Positions 9,554 through 17,158 of a stretch of 64,000 nt of DNA are shown one piece after another; position 1 is the stretch's first letter; every line of letters starts with the position of its first letter. Location: the NCBI RefSeq assembly GCF_000282575.1, contig NZ_AKJA01000010.1:62001-126000 (forward strand), read 5' to 3'. Both the position numbers and the translations under genes were made by a program. This DNA is from Herbaspirillum sp. YR522. GTDB lineage: Bacteria > Pseudomonadota > Gammaproteobacteria > Burkholderiales > Burkholderiaceae_D. The notes below the pieces were generated by a model that ran no database searches, was not told the DNA's origin, and saw nothing but the letters and a program-made list of their open reading frames with translations.

Positions 9554-10201
9554 ATGAGAAGCATTGTCATCCTGATTTCCGGGCGCGGAAGCAATATGGA
9601 AGCCATCGTCCGTGCCGCTGCCGCCGAGCAGTGGCCCGCCCGGATCTGCGCGGTCATCAGCAATCGCGCCGACGCCAGCGGCCTGGACTTCGCCCGCGCC
9701 CACGGCATCGCCACCGAAGTCATCGCCAACCGCGATTACGCCAGTCGCGACCTGTTCGACGCGGCATTGCGTGAACGGATCGACGCCTATCGGCCCGACC
9801 TGGTGGTGCTGGCCGGCTTCATGCGCATCCTGACCACACCGTTCGTCGACCACTATCGCGGGCGCATGCTCAATATCCATCCGTCGCTGCTGCCCAGTTT
9901 CCCGGGCATGGCCACGCATCGGCAGGCGCTGGCGGCCGGGGTCAAGCTGCACGGCGCCACCGTGCATTTCGTCACGCCCGACCTCGACCACGGCCCCATC
10001 GTCGCCCAGGCCGGCGTGCCGGTGCGTGACGATGACAGTGAAGAAACCCTGGCCGCGCGCGTGCTGGAGCAGGAGCACCTGATCTACCCACGCGCCGTGC
10101 GCTGGTTCGTCCAGGGCCGGCTGACGCTGCAGGGCGGGCGCGTGCGCCTGGCGGCGGCCGACCTGGCCCAGACCGATACGCCCTCAGTGATTGCAATCTG
10201 A
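9554..10201 (+). CDS. purN: Phosphoribosylglycinamide formyltransferase
   Basis: Purine pathway enzyme that transfers the formyl group from 10-formyl-THF to GAR. The nucleotide-binding segment SGRGSNMEAI is at the N-terminus. The catalytic asparagine and histidine are in NIHPSLLPSFPG, and the aspartate is in TPDLDHGPIVAQ. The start is the ATG at 9554 (MRSIVILISG); an in-frame upstream start at 9389 lies in the barstar gene. Length 215 aa, normal. TACAAT and TAAAAT -10-like boxes lie 10-45 bases upstream but lack good -35 partners. Confidence 0.97.
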   Translation: MRSIVILISGRGSNMEAIVRAAAAEQWPARICAVISNRADASGLDFARAHGIATEVIANRDYASRDLFDAALRERIDAYRPDLVVLAGFMRILTTPFVDHYRGRMLNIHPSLLPSFPGMATHRQALAAGVKLHGATVHFVTPDLDHGPIVAQAGVPVRDDDSEETLAARVLEQEHLIYPRAVRWFVQGRLTLQGGRVRLAAADLAQTDTPSVIAI

Positions 10202-10243
10202 GTCATTGCAGTCCCATTACTTTTTGAATCCGAAGGACCCAGC

Positions 10244-11500
10244 ATGAGATTGCCACCCGCGATCATTCCCCATACCGAAGAACTGTTGCGTGAGATCCTG
10301 CGCTTCACCGGCCCGGCCGATGTCACCCTGTCGCGCTATTTCCGCGACCACCCCCGGTTGGGGAGCCGCGAGCGCGGCGTGATCGCCGAGGCGATCTACG
10401 GCATGCTACGCAACAAGACCGTCTTTACCAATTTCGCCGAATCGGGCGCCGGCCCGATGATGCGCCGCCTGACGCTGCTGGGCCTGGTCGACGCCGTGAG
10501 CATCGAATCGATCGCCGGCCTGCAGCCGGAAGAAACCGAATGGCTGCAGCGGGTGGCGCAAATCGACCGCGGCCAGTTGCCGCCGCAGATGCGCAGCAAC
10601 CTGCCGCCATGGCTGTACGACCGCCTGGTCGAGCGCATGGGTGAAGCGGGCGCGATGGAACTGGCCCACGCCATGAACCAGCAGGCCCCGCTCGACCTGC
10701 GCGTCAACGCCATCAAGACCGATCGCGAAACGGTGCTGGCCGAGCTGGCCAAGGTGCCGGTGGCGTGCGAGATCACGCCCTATGCGCCGCTGGGTCTGCG
10801 CGCACTGAAGAAGCCGGTGCTGCAGAACATGCCGCTGTTCAAGGAAGGCGCCATCGAGGTGCAGGACGAAGGCAGCCAGTTGCTGGCCCTGGTGGTCGGC
10901 GCCAAGCGCGGCGAGATGGTGGTCGACTTCTGCGCCGGTGCCGGCGGCAAGACCCTGGCGCTGGGTGCGTCGATGCGCAATACCGGCCGCCTGTACGCGT
11001 TCGACATTTCCGAGAAGCGCCTGGCCAAGCTCAAGCCGCGCCTGGCGCGCAGCGGGCTGTCCAACGTGCATCCGGTGATGATCGCCCACGAGAACGACGC
11101 CAAGGTCAAGCGCCTGGCCGGTAAGATCGACCGCGTGCTGGTGGACGCGCCCTGCAGTGGCCTGGGTACGCTGCGACGCAATCCCGACATGAAGTGGCGC
11201 CAGACGCCCGAGACCATCATCGAGATGCACGCCAAGCAGATGGCCATCCTGACCAGCGCCGCGCGCCTGGTGCGCCCGGGCGGTCGGCTGGTGTATGGTA
11301 CCTGCAGCATCCTGGACGAAGAGAACGAAGCGGTAGTGACCGAGTTCCTGGCCGCCAACCCCGATTTCTCGCTGCGTCCGATGCACGAAGTACTGGCCGA
11401 GCAGAAGGTCGAGCTGGAGATGCAGGACTACCTCAAGCTGCTGCCGCACCTGCATCACACCGATGGCTTCTTCGCCGCCGTACTGGAGCGCCGCGCCTGA
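10244..11500 (+). CDS. RsmB/NOP family RNA (cytosine-5) methyltransferase
   Basis: SAM-dependent methyltransferase that makes 5-methylcytosine in RNA, probably 16S rRNA. The N-terminal helical domain (about residues 1-140) is followed by the RNA-binding and Rossmann methyltransferase domain. That domain has VVDFCAGAGGKTLALG (SAM site) and the two catalytic cysteines in DAPCSGLGTLRRNPDMKW and YGTCSILDEENE. GAAGGA precedes the ATG. The neighbour purN is a usual partner in this lineage. Its TGA stop shares one base with the next ATG (TGATG). RsmB itself is likely but the family has several members, so no symbol is given. Confidence 0.9.
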   Translation: MRLPPAIIPHTEELLREILRFTGPADVTLSRYFRDHPRLGSRERGVIAEAIYGMLRNKTVFTNFAESGAGPMMRRLTLLGLVDAVSIESIAGLQPEETEWLQRVAQIDRGQLPPQMRSNLPPWLYDRLVERMGEAGAMELAHAMNQQAPLDLRVNAIKTDRETVLAELAKVPVACEITPYAPLGLRALKKPVLQNMPLFKEGAIEVQDEGSQLLALVVGAKRGEMVVDFCAGAGGKTLALGASMRNTGRLYAFDISEKRLAKLKPRLARSGLSNVHPVMIAHENDAKVKRLAGKIDRVLVDAPCSGLGTLRRNPDMKWRQTPETIIEMHAKQMAILTSAARLVRPGGRLVYGTCSILDEENEAVVTEFLAANPDFSLRPMHEVLAEQKVELEMQDYLKLLPHLHHTDGFFAAVLERRA

Positions 11501-12078
11501 TGCGCACGATAACCTGTCGCGCATGGTCGCTGGCGGCGTTGCTGCTGCTGGCCTCGGTTGGCGGTGCCCAGGCGCGCAGCCTGGCGCCGGCCGCGCCGCC
11601 GGTGTTGCAGGCCCGCGGCACGGTGCAGGTGGCCTTTGCCCCCTGGGACGACATCGAAGGCATCATCATCGCCCGCCTGGCCGATGCCCGTCGCCAGGTA
11701 TTGATGCAAGCCTACCTGCTGACCAACCGCAGGATCGTCGACGCGCTGATCGCGGCGCACGCACGCGGGATCGATGTACAGGTCATGATGGATCGGGGCC
11801 AGCTCGACAAGAATTCGACCGAGCGGCTGCGCCAGTTGCGGGCGGCCGCCATCCCGGTCTGGTTCGAGACCCTCTATCGCAGCGCCCACAACAAGGTGAT
11901 CGTGATCGACGCCGGCCAGCCCACGGCAGCCGTGATCACGGGCAGTTTCAATTTCACCTGGTCGGCCCAGCATCGCAACGCCGAGAACATCGTGGTGCTG
12001 GCAGGCGACGACGCGCTGGTGGCGCGTTATGCGGCCAACTGGCAGCGCCACCGCGAGGACGCGGAAGTCGCACCGTGA
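11500..12078 (+). CDS. Exported phospholipase D-like protein with a single HKD motif
   Basis: A 192-aa protein with a signal peptide (residues 1-26, cleavage probably after AQA) and one PLD-type catalytic motif (SAHNKVIVID, H-x-K-x4-D) followed by GSFNFTWSAQ. One motif per chain and this size match the Nuc/PLD endonuclease group, which acts as a dimer. Nuclease or phosphodiesterase activity is therefore likely, but the substrate is unknown. The ATG overlaps the stop of the upstream methyltransferase by one base, so it is translationally coupled. The MscS channel gene starts 4 bases downstream. Confidence 0.85.
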   Translation: MRTITCRAWSLAALLLLASVGGAQARSLAPAAPPVLQARGTVQVAFAPWDDIEGIIIARLADARRQVLMQAYLLTNRRIVDALIAAHARGIDVQVMMDRGQLDKNSTERLRQLRAAAIPVWFETLYRSAHNKVIVIDAGQPTAAVITGSFNFTWSAQHRNAENIVVLAGDDALVARYAANWQRHREDAEVAP

Positions 12079-12082
12079 AGCC

Positions 12083-13444
12083 ATGACCCAGCATTTCCTG
12101 TCGTTATTCACTTACCCGCCCTTGATCGACGTGCTGCGCCAGGTCGGCGTGGTCGTGCTGTGCGTACTGGGCGGCATTGGCCTGTCGCGCTGGGTGCGCA
12201 CGCTGTTTCGCGTACCTGGCGACGACCAGCAATCGCTGGTGCAGATCGGCGTCAAGAGCTTCGTGCGGGTGTTGTCGCCGTTGCTGGCGCTGGGCCTGCT
12301 GACGGGCTGCTACTTCGGCCTGAAGCGTATCGGCCACCCGGTCGGGCTGTGGGAGATCATGTTTCCGCTGGCCATTGCCCAGGTCTCGATGCGCTTCGTG
12401 TTCTATGTCCTGCGCGGCATCTTCGTCAAGGATGCCACCGTCGGCGCGCTGCTGCACCTGTCCGAGAAAGTCATCGCCATCTTCGTCTGGCTGTGCGTGC
12501 TGCTCTATATCTCGGGCCTGTGGCCCGAATTCATCGAGTACCTCGATACCACCGAACTGCCCCTGGGCCGGCACAAGGCTTCGCTGCTGACCACCCTGCA
12601 GGCGGTGGCCTCGGTGCTGGTGACGCTGATCATCGCCCTGTGGATCGGGGCCGTGCTCGAGAACCGGCTGATGAAATTCAGCAACATGCACTCGTCGTTG
12701 CGTACCGTGGTCGCGCGCATGGCGCGGGCGGTGCTGATCCTGGTGGCATTCCTGGTCAGCCTGTCGCTGGTGGGCATCGACCTGACCGTGTTGTCGGTGT
12801 TCGGCGGTGCGCTCGGGGTCGGTATCGGCCTGGGTTTGCAGAAGATCGCCAGCAGCTATGTATCGGGCTTCGTGATCCTGTTCGAGCGCAGCATGGTCAT
12901 CGGCGACATGGTTGCCGTGGATAAATATTTCGGCCGCGTCACCCAGATCAATACCCGCTACACCATCCTCGAAGGGCTCGATGGCATCGAATCGGTGTTG
13001 CCCAACGAGATGTTCATGGCCAACCCGGTCCAGAACTATTCCTTGACGCACCGCATTGTACGTTTGTCGACACAACTTACAATTCTGTACCAGGACGATG
13101 TGGAGACGGTCTTGTCTATCATGGAGCAAGCCGCACTTGGGGTAAAGCGCATCTCGCCACAGACCGCACCGCAGGGCCTGCTGGTAAAAATAGGTGCTGA
13201 TGGGCTCGAACTCGAACTGGGATTCTGGATCACAGACCCCGAGAACGGCCGGTTGAACGTGATATCCGATGTCAACCGGGCAATATGGCAGGCGTTCAAG
13301 CGGGAGGGGATCCAGCTGGCGCACGCCAAGCGCGACATCCGTATCATGGATGAACGCAGTTTCCGGCAAAGTGTGGCACCCACGGTTCAGGAAAATCCCG
13401 AACCCCAACGCGAACAGAATTCGCGTACAATGCCCGAAAATTAG
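12083..13444 (+). CDS. MscS-family mechanosensitive ion channel
   Basis: Inner-membrane channel that opens under membrane tension to release solutes during hypo-osmotic shock. Several N-terminal hydrophobic segments (about residues 15-200) precede the pore helix region rich in small residues (FGGALGVGIGLGLQKIASSYVSGFVILFERSMVIGDMV, about residues 250-287). A cytoplasmic beta domain (NTRYTILEGLDGIESVLPNEMFMANPVQNYS) follows. The hydrophilic tail after residue 430 (Q/E/N-rich) is unique. The ATG at 12083 is 4 bases after the upstream stop; an in-frame upstream start at 12029 would overlap the PLD-like gene. Length 453 aa, longer than MscS because of the extra helices. Confidence 0.92.
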   Translation: MTQHFLSLFTYPPLIDVLRQVGVVVLCVLGGIGLSRWVRTLFRVPGDDQQSLVQIGVKSFVRVLSPLLALGLLTGCYFGLKRIGHPVGLWEIMFPLAIAQVSMRFVFYVLRGIFVKDATVGALLHLSEKVIAIFVWLCVLLYISGLWPEFIEYLDTTELPLGRHKASLLTTLQAVASVLVTLIIALWIGAVLENRLMKFSNMHSSLRTVVARMARAVLILVAFLVSLSLVGIDLTVLSVFGGALGVGIGLGLQKIASSYVSGFVILFERSMVIGDMVAVDKYFGRVTQINTRYTILEGLDGIESVLPNEMFMANPVQNYSLTHRIVRLSTQLTILYQDDVETVLSIMEQAALGVKRISPQTAPQGLLVKIGADGLELELGFWITDPENGRLNVISDVNRAIWQAFKREGIQLAHAKRDIRIMDERSFRQSVAPTVQENPEPQREQNSRTMPEN

Positions 13445-13564
13445 AAGAACATAAAAACATTTTCCCCGAACAAGTTAAAATGACCGATTTACATGTGTGT
13501 GAATCGGCCGGTACGTGATGGGTGTTTTTGTCCGATGGCAGTTTTCTATTTGGAGTAAGTGATA

Positions 13565-14758
13565 ATGCTAGATGCGATCCTCGACTTTGTTGCCCACGGC
13601 TTGCTGCACGCAAGCGGTTGGCAGATTGTCATTTACACGTTGGTGATGACGCACATCACGATCGTGGGCGTGACGCTCTACCTGCATCGTTGCCAGGCGC
13701 ATCGCGCGCTCGAAATGCACGCGATCCCCAGCCACTTCTTCCGTCTCTGGTTGTGGATGACGACCGGTATGGTCACCAAGGAATGGGCTGCGATCCACCG
13801 CAAGCACCATGCCAAGTGCGAAACCGAGGAAGATCCGCACAGCCCGCAGACCCGTGGACTTTCCAAGGTCATGTGGCAGGGCGCAGAGCTGTATCGCCAG
13901 GAGTCGAAGAACGCCGAGACCATGGAAAAATTTGGTCACGGCACCCCCGACGACTGGGTCGAGCGCAACATCTACAGCAAGTACGGCTGGCAGGGCGTGG
14001 GCATCATGATGATCATCGACATCGCCTTGTTCGGCGCGATCGGCCTTGCGATCTGGGCCGTGCAGATGGCATGGATCCCGTTCTGGGCCGCCGGCGTGGT
14101 CAATGGCATCGGGCACTTCTGGGGTTATCGCAACTACGACTGCAATGACGCTGCGACCAACCTGTTCCCGATCGGCATCATCATCGGTGGCGAAGAAATG
14201 CACAATAACCACCACACCTTCGGTACCTCGGCCAAGTTCTCGTCGAAGTGGTACGAGTTCGATATCGGCTGGATGTACATCCGTATCCTGGAAACCTTCG
14301 GCCTGGCCAAGGTAAAGAAGGTAGCGCCGGTGCCCAAGTTCGATAGCAAGAAGTCGGCGGTCGACTTCGATACGCTGCAATCGGTGATCGCCAACCGTTA
14401 CGACGTCACTGCCAAGTACGCCAACTCGGTCAAGCGCGCCTGGAAGGACGAGCTGGATCACCTGATCGAGAAGGCCAAGCTGGAATCGCGCTTCCTGAAG
14501 TCGTCCAAGAAACTGCTGCAACGCGAACCGGCCAAGCTGGAAGACGGCCAGAAGCAACAGCTCTCCGAGTTGTTCACGCACAGCAATGCGCTCAGGACGA
14601 TGCACGAGATGCGCATCGAACTGGGCGCCATCTGGGAGCGTTCGCATTCGACCCGCGAGCAGCTGCTGCAACAATTGCAAGACTGGTGCGTGCGTGCCGA
14701 AGCATCGGGTGTCCAGGCCCTGCGCGATTTCGCGGTACGCCTGCGCAGCTACGCCTGA
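13565..14758 (+). CDS. Membrane acyl-CoA/fatty acid desaturase
   Basis: Di-iron membrane desaturase that introduces a cis double bond into acyl chains. All three histidine boxes are present: HRCQAH at residues 41-46, HRKHH at 78-82 and HNNHH at 212-216. Two hydrophobic segments lie between them (around 20-40 and 142-178). The C-terminal 150 residues are charged and helical and probably cytoplasmic. GGAG lies nine bases before the ATG at 13565; a GTG at 13559 is too close to it. A CCGATT-N12-AATCGG inverted repeat at 13484-13507 lies between mscS and this gene. A strong terminator follows. The product suggests membrane-fluidity control. Confidence 0.93.
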   Translation: MLDAILDFVAHGLLHASGWQIVIYTLVMTHITIVGVTLYLHRCQAHRALEMHAIPSHFFRLWLWMTTGMVTKEWAAIHRKHHAKCETEEDPHSPQTRGLSKVMWQGAELYRQESKNAETMEKFGHGTPDDWVERNIYSKYGWQGVGIMMIIDIALFGAIGLAIWAVQMAWIPFWAAGVVNGIGHFWGYRNYDCNDAATNLFPIGIIIGGEEMHNNHHTFGTSAKFSSKWYEFDIGWMYIRILETFGLAKVKKVAPVPKFDSKKSAVDFDTLQSVIANRYDVTAKYANSVKRAWKDELDHLIEKAKLESRFLKSSKKLLQREPAKLEDGQKQQLSELFTHSNALRTMHEMRIELGAIWERSHSTREQLLQQLQDWCVRAEASGVQALRDFAVRLRSYA

Positions 14759-14787
14759 GCGGTATCAACTGGCCCGAGCGCAAGTGA

Positions 14788-14820
14788 AATGCCCGATGCG
14801 GTGACGCATCGGGCATTTTT
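14788..14820 (+). terminator. Intrinsic terminator after the desaturase gene
   Basis: A perfect 13-bp stem (AATGCCCGATGCG / CGCATCGGGCATT) with loop GTGA ends in a T-run. It begins about 30 bases after the desaturase stop. Confidence 0.95.
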
Positions 14821-14950
14821 CATTGCGCCCGTGGCTGCGTGATGTACCGAATCATTCACCGCTTCCAAGCGCCCCGGGGCCGGCCAATGCCGGGCCAGGC
14901 CGGGTGCCGGACCCTGGCAAGCAGGGCAGGCGCCCGCGACAGCGTCGCGT

Positions 14951-14988
14951 AAAAAAATTGCCACCGCGGATGTCTCCACGGTGGCAAT
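14951..14988 (-). terminator. Intrinsic terminator after the symporter gene
   Basis: On the minus strand the stem ATTGCCACCG / CGGTGGCAAT is followed by seven T residues (the A-run at 14951-14957 on the plus strand). It lies about 90 bases past the stop of the sodium:solute symporter gene. Confidence 0.9.
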
Positions 14989-15078
14989 CTCTACAGGCAA
15001 CCGGCACGCTATTGAGCTACACGGCCACGGCAACTTTCGATACGCGCCGCGCGCTCGTCGAGCGTGTCGCCCGCTGCA

Positions 15079-16572
15079 TCAACGCTTGAGTGCCGGCTGC
15101 GAACCGCGTCCCAGCACCAGGTTGACGATCACGGCGACGACGATATTGAGCGCCAGTGCGATCAGGCCGGTGTACATGGTGTAGGAGTCACCGCCCACCA
15201 CGAAGGTGTGCACCGGCTTGATGCCGTCGGCAAACGCCATCCAGCTGCCGCCCACGATACCTACCGCCCAGCCGCACAGCAAGGCGCGCGCGCCGAACCA
15301 GCCGACGAACAGCCCGAACACCAGCGCCGGGAAGGTCTGCAGGATCCACACGCCGCCCAGCAACTGCAGGTCGAGGGCGAACTTGGTGGGCAGGAACAGG
15401 ATGAACACCAGTGCGCCGAACTTGACCACCAGCGACACCACCTTGGCTACCTTGGCTTCCCCCTCGTTGCTGATCCCGGGATTCACGTAGGGCTTCCAGA
15501 AGTTGCGCGTGAACAGGTTCGAGGCACCGATCGACATCACTGCCGCCGGCACCAGCGCGCCGATGGCAATGGCGGCAAACGCGAAGCCTGCGAACCAGCC
15601 GGGGAACAGGCCATTGAACAGGGCCGGCACCACGTCGTTGTTGGACTGCACCGTGATGCCGGCGGCATAGGCCATGAACCCCAGCAGCGCGATCAGGCCC
15701 AGCAAGACCGTATAGGCGGGCAGGAACACCGCATTCTTGCGAATGGTGTCGGCGTCCTTGGCCGCGAAGATGCCGGTCAGGGTGTGCGGATACATGAAGG
15801 CCGCCATGGCCGAGCCCAGTGCGAGCGTGGCGAACGGCAGGATCTGGGTCGGCTTGAGGGTCAGGCCGGTGGCACCGCCCTTGGCCGCGAAGGCGTCGCG
15901 CGCCGCACCGAACACCGCACCGTAGCCGCCCAGCTTGGCCGGCACGATGATCACCGCCGCCAGTACCACGATGTAGATCATCAGGTCCTTGACGAAGGCG
16001 ATCAAGGCCGGCGCCCGCAGGCCGGCCGAGTAGGTGTACAAAGCGAGGATCACGAACGCGGCCAGCAATGGCAGCTCGCCGGTCAGGCCGAGTGCCTTGA
16101 TCACCACCTCCATGCCGATCAGTTGCAGCGCGATGTAGGGCATGGTGGCGACCACGCCGGTGAGGGCGATGGCGAACTCGAGAGGGCGCGACTGGTAGCG
16201 CCCCCACACCACGTCGGCGGCGGTGACGTGCCCGGCCTTGTGCGCGGCGTGCCACAGCTTGGGCATGATCACGAACACGATCGGATACACCAGGATGGTG
16301 TAGGGCAGCGCAAAGAAGCCATAGGCGCCGACCGCGTAGACCAGCGCCGGCACCGCAATGACGGTATAGGCGGTATAGAAGTCACCCCCTACCAGGAACC
16401 AGGTGATCCAGGTGCCGAAGTTGCGCCCGCCCAGGCCCCACTCGTCGAGATGGGCACCCTTGTTGCGGGGGCCGGCCTGCCAGCGCGACGCCCAGAACCC
16501 CATCACGGTGACCAGCGCGAAAAAGAAAATGAAAACCCACAACGCAGACCAGTGGATGTTATTGGTATCCAT
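15079..16572 (-). CDS. Sodium:solute symporter family permease (MctP/ActP-like)
   Basis: A 497-aa integral membrane protein of the SSS family with about 13 hydrophobic segments, probably importing a small monocarboxylate with sodium. Family-like segments include FLVGGDFYTAYTVIAVPALV near the start and the GLTLKPTQILPFATLALGSAMAAFMYPHTLTG stretch in the middle, which is shared with monocarboxylate permeases. The ATG at 16572 shares a base with the stop of the upstream DUF3311 gene (TGATG), a pairing usual for this permease subgroup. The exact substrate cannot be read from sequence. Confidence 0.9.
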   Translation of the reverse strand: MDTNNIHWSALWVFIFFFALVTVMGFWASRWQAGPRNKGAHLDEWGLGGRNFGTWITWFLVGGDFYTAYTVIAVPALVYAVGAYGFFALPYTILVYPIVFVIMPKLWHAAHKAGHVTAADVVWGRYQSRPLEFAIALTGVVATMPYIALQLIGMEVVIKALGLTGELPLLAAFVILALYTYSAGLRAPALIAFVKDLMIYIVVLAAVIIVPAKLGGYGAVFGAARDAFAAKGGATGLTLKPTQILPFATLALGSAMAAFMYPHTLTGIFAAKDADTIRKNAVFLPAYTVLLGLIALLGFMAYAAGITVQSNNDVVPALFNGLFPGWFAGFAFAAIAIGALVPAAVMSIGASNLFTRNFWKPYVNPGISNEGEAKVAKVVSLVVKFGALVFILFLPTKFALDLQLLGGVWILQTFPALVFGLFVGWFGARALLCGWAVGIVGGSWMAFADGIKPVHTFVVGGDSYTMYTGLIALALNIVVAVIVNLVLGRGSQPALKR

Positions 16573-16751
16573 CACTCTACCCCCTTGCGCAAGCCGTCGC
16601 GATACACCAGCCAGATGATCAGCGAGGTCAGGGGCACCCAGGCGAACTGGTACCAGTAGAAGAAGGGAAAACCGAACAGCGTGGGCAGTTCTTCGTTATA
16701 GAACGGAACCCAGAGCAAACCAATGAACGGCAGGATGAGTAGTAGCCGCAT
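16572..16751 (-). CDS. DUF3311 small membrane protein
   Basis: A 59-aa protein starting MRLLLILPFIGLLWVPFYN and ending RDGLRKGVE. It has two hydrophobic segments (about residues 2-16 and 35-50) flanking an aromatic stretch. The ATG is preceded by AGAGGAGAATT. Its TGA overlaps the ATG of the symporter gene by one base, so the two are translationally coupled. DUF3311 proteins are regularly found directly before SSS-type permeases and may be an accessory subunit. No biochemical role is established as far as I know. Confidence 0.88.
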   Translation of the reverse strand: MRLLLILPFIGLLWVPFYNEELPTLFGFPFFYWYQFAWVPLTSLIIWLVYRDGLRKGVE

Positions 16752-17158
16752 AATTCTCCTCTAACTTTTGGCGAAGGAATGTTGTTCTAAAAGTTGCCAG
16801 GAAATTATATTAAGAATGTCCGAATGGTGCTGGCAATGCGCCGTTTTCGAGTTTTCTGGTATCGCGGCACCTGGTTCGCACCATCTAGTGGGAATGTTGC
16901 CGTGGTCTAAGTAATTTTTTGACCTGGCGCAATAACCTGTGCCTGGCACTCAGGAAAAGCCCCGTTGTTTAGTTGATAATTTGATAAATTTCATGCTTTT
17001 CCCAGCATCGCAGCGAGGCCTGTGGCGGTTAAAATACCAGGCAGCAAGCCCGGAAAAATCCAAGGCGTCCATGCGGCGTTGAAAAGGATCGGGCATCACG
17101 TTGAGGTTGTTCACGGTGTTTATCTGAGACGGACATGCGGCGACCCGGGGGAAGCGCA
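16752..17158. other. Divergent intergenic region between DUF3311/symporter and the c-di-GMP gene
   Basis: These 407 bases are noticeably more AT-rich than the surroundings, as expected for a divergent promoter region. A candidate minus-strand promoter for the DUF3311 gene is at 16804-16836. On the plus side there are AT-rich tracts near 16962-16992 and a TAAAAT near 17031, without a good -35. I see no additional gene; the 80-codon reading frame on the minus strand (16950-17192) has no recognisable features. Confidence 0.7.
16804..16836 (-). promoter_or_regulatory. Candidate promoter for DUF3311-symporter operon
   Basis: On the minus strand TTGCCA (16831-16836) is followed after 18 bases by TAATAT (16807-16812). 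This overlaps a perfect TATAAT (16804-16809) that is 21 bases from the same -35. It lies about 55 bases before the DUF3311 start. Confidence 0.45.

Larger units (their letters stand above)
14759..15078. other. Convergent intergenic region between desaturase and symporter genes
   Basis: This 320-base gap lies between two convergent genes and holds one intrinsic terminator for each (14788-14820 plus strand, 14951-14988 minus strand). The DNA between them is GC-rich with several GCCGG/CCGG runs. I see no gene or RNA in it. Confidence 0.8.

Noticed and set aside
14985-15050. tRNA-like D-arm string (GTAGCTCAAT on the minus strand) near the symporter 3' end
   Set aside because: No matching GAGC partner, no T-arm, no complete cloverleaf; chance resemblance.
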